A stretch of DNA of 5,226 nt, from contig JAOAAR010000154.1 in the NCBI GenBank assembly GCA_026418755.1, positions 1 through 5,226 on the forward strand, given 5' to 3'. How positions within the stretch are numbered: the first letter of the stretch is position 1; the number at the start of each line of letters is the position of its first letter. Below are positions 3,653 through 5,226 of this stretch, piece by piece. Below the pieces are notes generated by a model. The model had not been told where the DNA came from. It saw nothing but the letters and a program-made list of their open reading frames with translations, and did no database searches. The DNA comes from Planctomycetota bacterium. GTDB taxonomy: Bacteria > Planctomycetota > SKW154. The position numbers and the translations under genes are program-made.

Positions 3653-5226
3653 TTGCAAGAAGTAAAAAAGAACCTGAAGATTGAACTGATAGGAATTGTG
3701 CTTCTCTTCTTCTCTCTCTTCCTGTTTGTATCTCTTTTGACATGGTCACCTGAAGACCCTCCAAACCCCCAAAAATACAGTGGAAAGCCAGGAATCAAAA
3801 ACTTTTGCGGTTATTTCGGAGCAATCATCTCATACCATTTCTTCCACAACATCGGAGTCACTGCCTCATACGCTTTCTCCGTATCTCTCACTGTCCTATC
3901 CCTCTTCCTTCTCTTCAACCACCTCAAACACCTTGTAATTCGTATCATTACCGCTCAACTTCTCGTCTTTTCTGCCTCTGTAATCGAGGTTCATTTCGCA
4001 AGAGATATGTTTTCCTACAGAATAGAAGGAGGTGTCATAGGGAGATTTCTTGCAAACACTCTCTCGTCCTTCGTCGGCACAGCAGGCACGGTTCTGTCTG
4101 TTTGCTTTGCTTTCGTTCTCTGTTTGTTCACTCTGATTGACGCTCCCTTCAAGTCTCTATTCACTCCTTTTCTCTCTCTGTTCCTCTCTCTGTGGCGCTC
4201 CTTAAAACCCGAAAAGGGTGAAGGAGGAGAAGAGAAAGACTCTCCTGCAAAGATGCCGCGCATTGAGATTTTAAAACCTAAACCTTCCTTCAATCAAAAA
4301 CCTTTCAAATTACCAAAAAGGGAGGGTGTAAAAACGGAGAAACCTTCTAGTCAGGAGGCAGAGATGCTGCCGATTCCGTCACACAACGGCGACTACATTC
4401 TGCCGCCGATTGCATACCTTGAGAAACCTACTGTCAGTTTTAATGCAAAGGATGAGAAATCCGTAGAACAAGGAGGAAGAGCACTCGCTGAAGCGCTTGC
4501 AAAACTGGGTATAGAGGCAGAAATTCTCGGCTATAATCTCGGTCCATCCTTCATCTCATACCGTGTTCGTGTTGCCGATTCCATTAGGCTGAATAAGGTG
4601 AAAACCTCCTGCGAAGACCTCGCATTCCGACTTGGCGTAATGTCACCTCTTTCGATCATAGGACCTCTTGATGGCGAGCCCGACACTGTTGCTATCCAGA
4701 TTCCACGCAATAACCGCGAAATCGTCCGCACCCGCGAACTCGTCCCTGATGAAGAGACGAGAAACGGCTATGCCTCAAGGATGCGCATTCCTCTTTTTCT
4801 CGGCAGGTTGAGTACCTCAGAGCCTTTCGTCGTCGACCTGACCAGTTTGCCTCATCTTCTGATTGCAGGTGCCACTGGCTCGGGTAAAAGCATCTGTGTC
4901 CACTCAATTCTTATCTCCATACTTCTCACGCGCACACCTGAAGAAGTCAACCTCATTCTGATTGACCCCAAGATGGTCGAACTTACCCATTACGCAGACA
5001 TACCCCATCTTCTCATTCCTGTGGTCACGGAAATGGAGCACGCTCTAAGTGCGCTTGTCTGGGCATCCGTTGAGATGGATAGGAGATACCGGCTTCTGCG
5101 CACCGTCGCTGCCCGAGACATAAAACAGTTCAACGAAATGCCTGCCGACTTGAAAAAAGATGCCCTCGCAAAACTGCTTCCGGAGGAAGCGGAGCAGTTT
5201 AAAGATGCTGAAAGTCGACTGCCTCA
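3653..5226 (+). CDS. ftsK: FtsK/SpoIIIE family DNA translocase (3' end outside window)
   Basis: This frame is open from TTG at 3653 to the window edge, giving 524 codons. In known relatives the protein is an ATP-driven double-stranded DNA pump at the division septum that clears chromosome ends and aids dimer resolution. Residues 1-165 hold four probable membrane segments (about 12-30, 69-89, 94-112, 140-162), the second preceded by the family-like GYFGAIIS. Residues 165-265 are a charged Lys/Pro/Glu-rich linker. The alpha domain follows, with LAKLGIEAEILGYNLGPSF and later IPRNNREIV. The motor begins LPHLLIAGATGSGKS, with the Walker A Lys at 412, then LILIDPKMVEL with the Walker B-like Asp at 438, and IPHLLIPVVTE. 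His replaces the Asn usual shortly after Walker A. The last 30 residues, a charged stretch ending RLP, appear to precede the usual LPYIVVVIDE strand, which lies outside. The gamma domain is not seen. The linker is short, closer to SpoIIIE than to E. coli FtsK. Confidence 0.93.
   Translation, partial: MQEVKKNLKIELIGIVLLFFSLFLFVSLLTWSPEDPPNPQKYSGKPGIKNFCGYFGAIISYHFFHNIGVTASYAFSVSLTVLSLFLLFNHLKHLVIRIITAQLLVFSASVIEVHFARDMFSYRIEGGVIGRFLANTLSSFVGTAGTVLSVCFAFVLCLFTLIDAPFKSLFTPFLSLFLSLWRSLKPEKGEGGEEKDSPAKMPRIEILKPKPSFNQKPFKLPKREGVKTEKPSSQEAEMLPIPSHNGDYILPPIAYLEKPTVSFNAKDEKSVEQGGRALAEALAKLGIEAEILGYNLGPSFISYRVRVADSIRLNKVKTSCEDLAFRLGVMSPLSIIGPLDGEPDTVAIQIPRNNREIVRTRELVPDEETRNGYASRMRIPLFLGRLSTSEPFVVDLTSLPHLLIAGATGSGKSICVHSILISILLTRTPEEVNLILIDPKMVELTHYADIPHLLIPVVTEMEHALSALVWASVEMDRRYRLLRTVAARDIKQFNEMPADLKKDALAKLLPEEAEQFKDAESRLP

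Noticed and set aside
3534..3764. Minus-strand open frame between the methyltransferase and ftsK
   Set aside because: It overlaps the start of ftsK antisense and the 5' end of the methyltransferase gene, and has no signature.
3805..4140. Plus-strand open frame in another frame of ftsK
   Set aside because: It is a shadow of the pyrimidine-rich membrane-segment region. The true frame is the uninterrupted one starting at 3653.

Overview
This window is bacterial chromosomal DNA with a base composition close to balanced. RsfS (ribosome silencing factor), an FtsK/SpoIIIE-type DNA translocase and a bacterial-type tRNA-Ser(CGA) are all present. A lipoprotein-like secreted protein and the tail of an SBBP/Ig-type surface protein suggest a cell with a developed envelope, probably an uncultured lineage. 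Nothing here fixes the phylum. Shine-Dalgarno sequences are strong, and at least two genes seem to start at TTG.

Left part (1-1425, mostly + strand). The window opens inside a secreted protein, with a putative-Ig repeat followed by one beta-propeller (SBBP-like) repeat, ending at 344. A gene-poor stretch follows. It holds two inverted repeats centred on TTCGAA and a tRNA-Ser(CGA) on the minus strand, which has a very good promoter (TTGACA, 17-base spacer, TAGATT). To the right lies the remnant of a von Willebrand factor A (vWA) protein. It has no start or signal peptide and is broken by three single-base losses. The three metal-site (MIDAS) motifs are all still recognisable but lie in three different reading frames.

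Middle part (1503-3505, minus strand). Three genes run in the same direction: a membrane methyltransferase of the isoprenylcysteine carboxyl methyltransferase (ICMT)/PEMT type with an unusual C-terminal membrane extension; rsfS, which overlaps the methyltransferase end by 53 bases; and, 91 bases on, a probable lipoprotein built from two diverged copies of one beta-rich domain. The lipoprotein converges on the vWA remnant.

Right part (3653-5226, + strand). Divergent from the methyltransferase is a long open frame cut by the window edge. It encodes an FtsK/SpoIIIE DNA translocase with four membrane segments, a linker, the alpha domain, and Walker A and B motifs.

I see no CRISPR array, insertion sequence or convincing new multi-gene system. 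The most noteworthy items are the decayed vWA gene beside the tRNA, the duplicated lipoprotein domain, and the methyltransferase-rsfS overlap.
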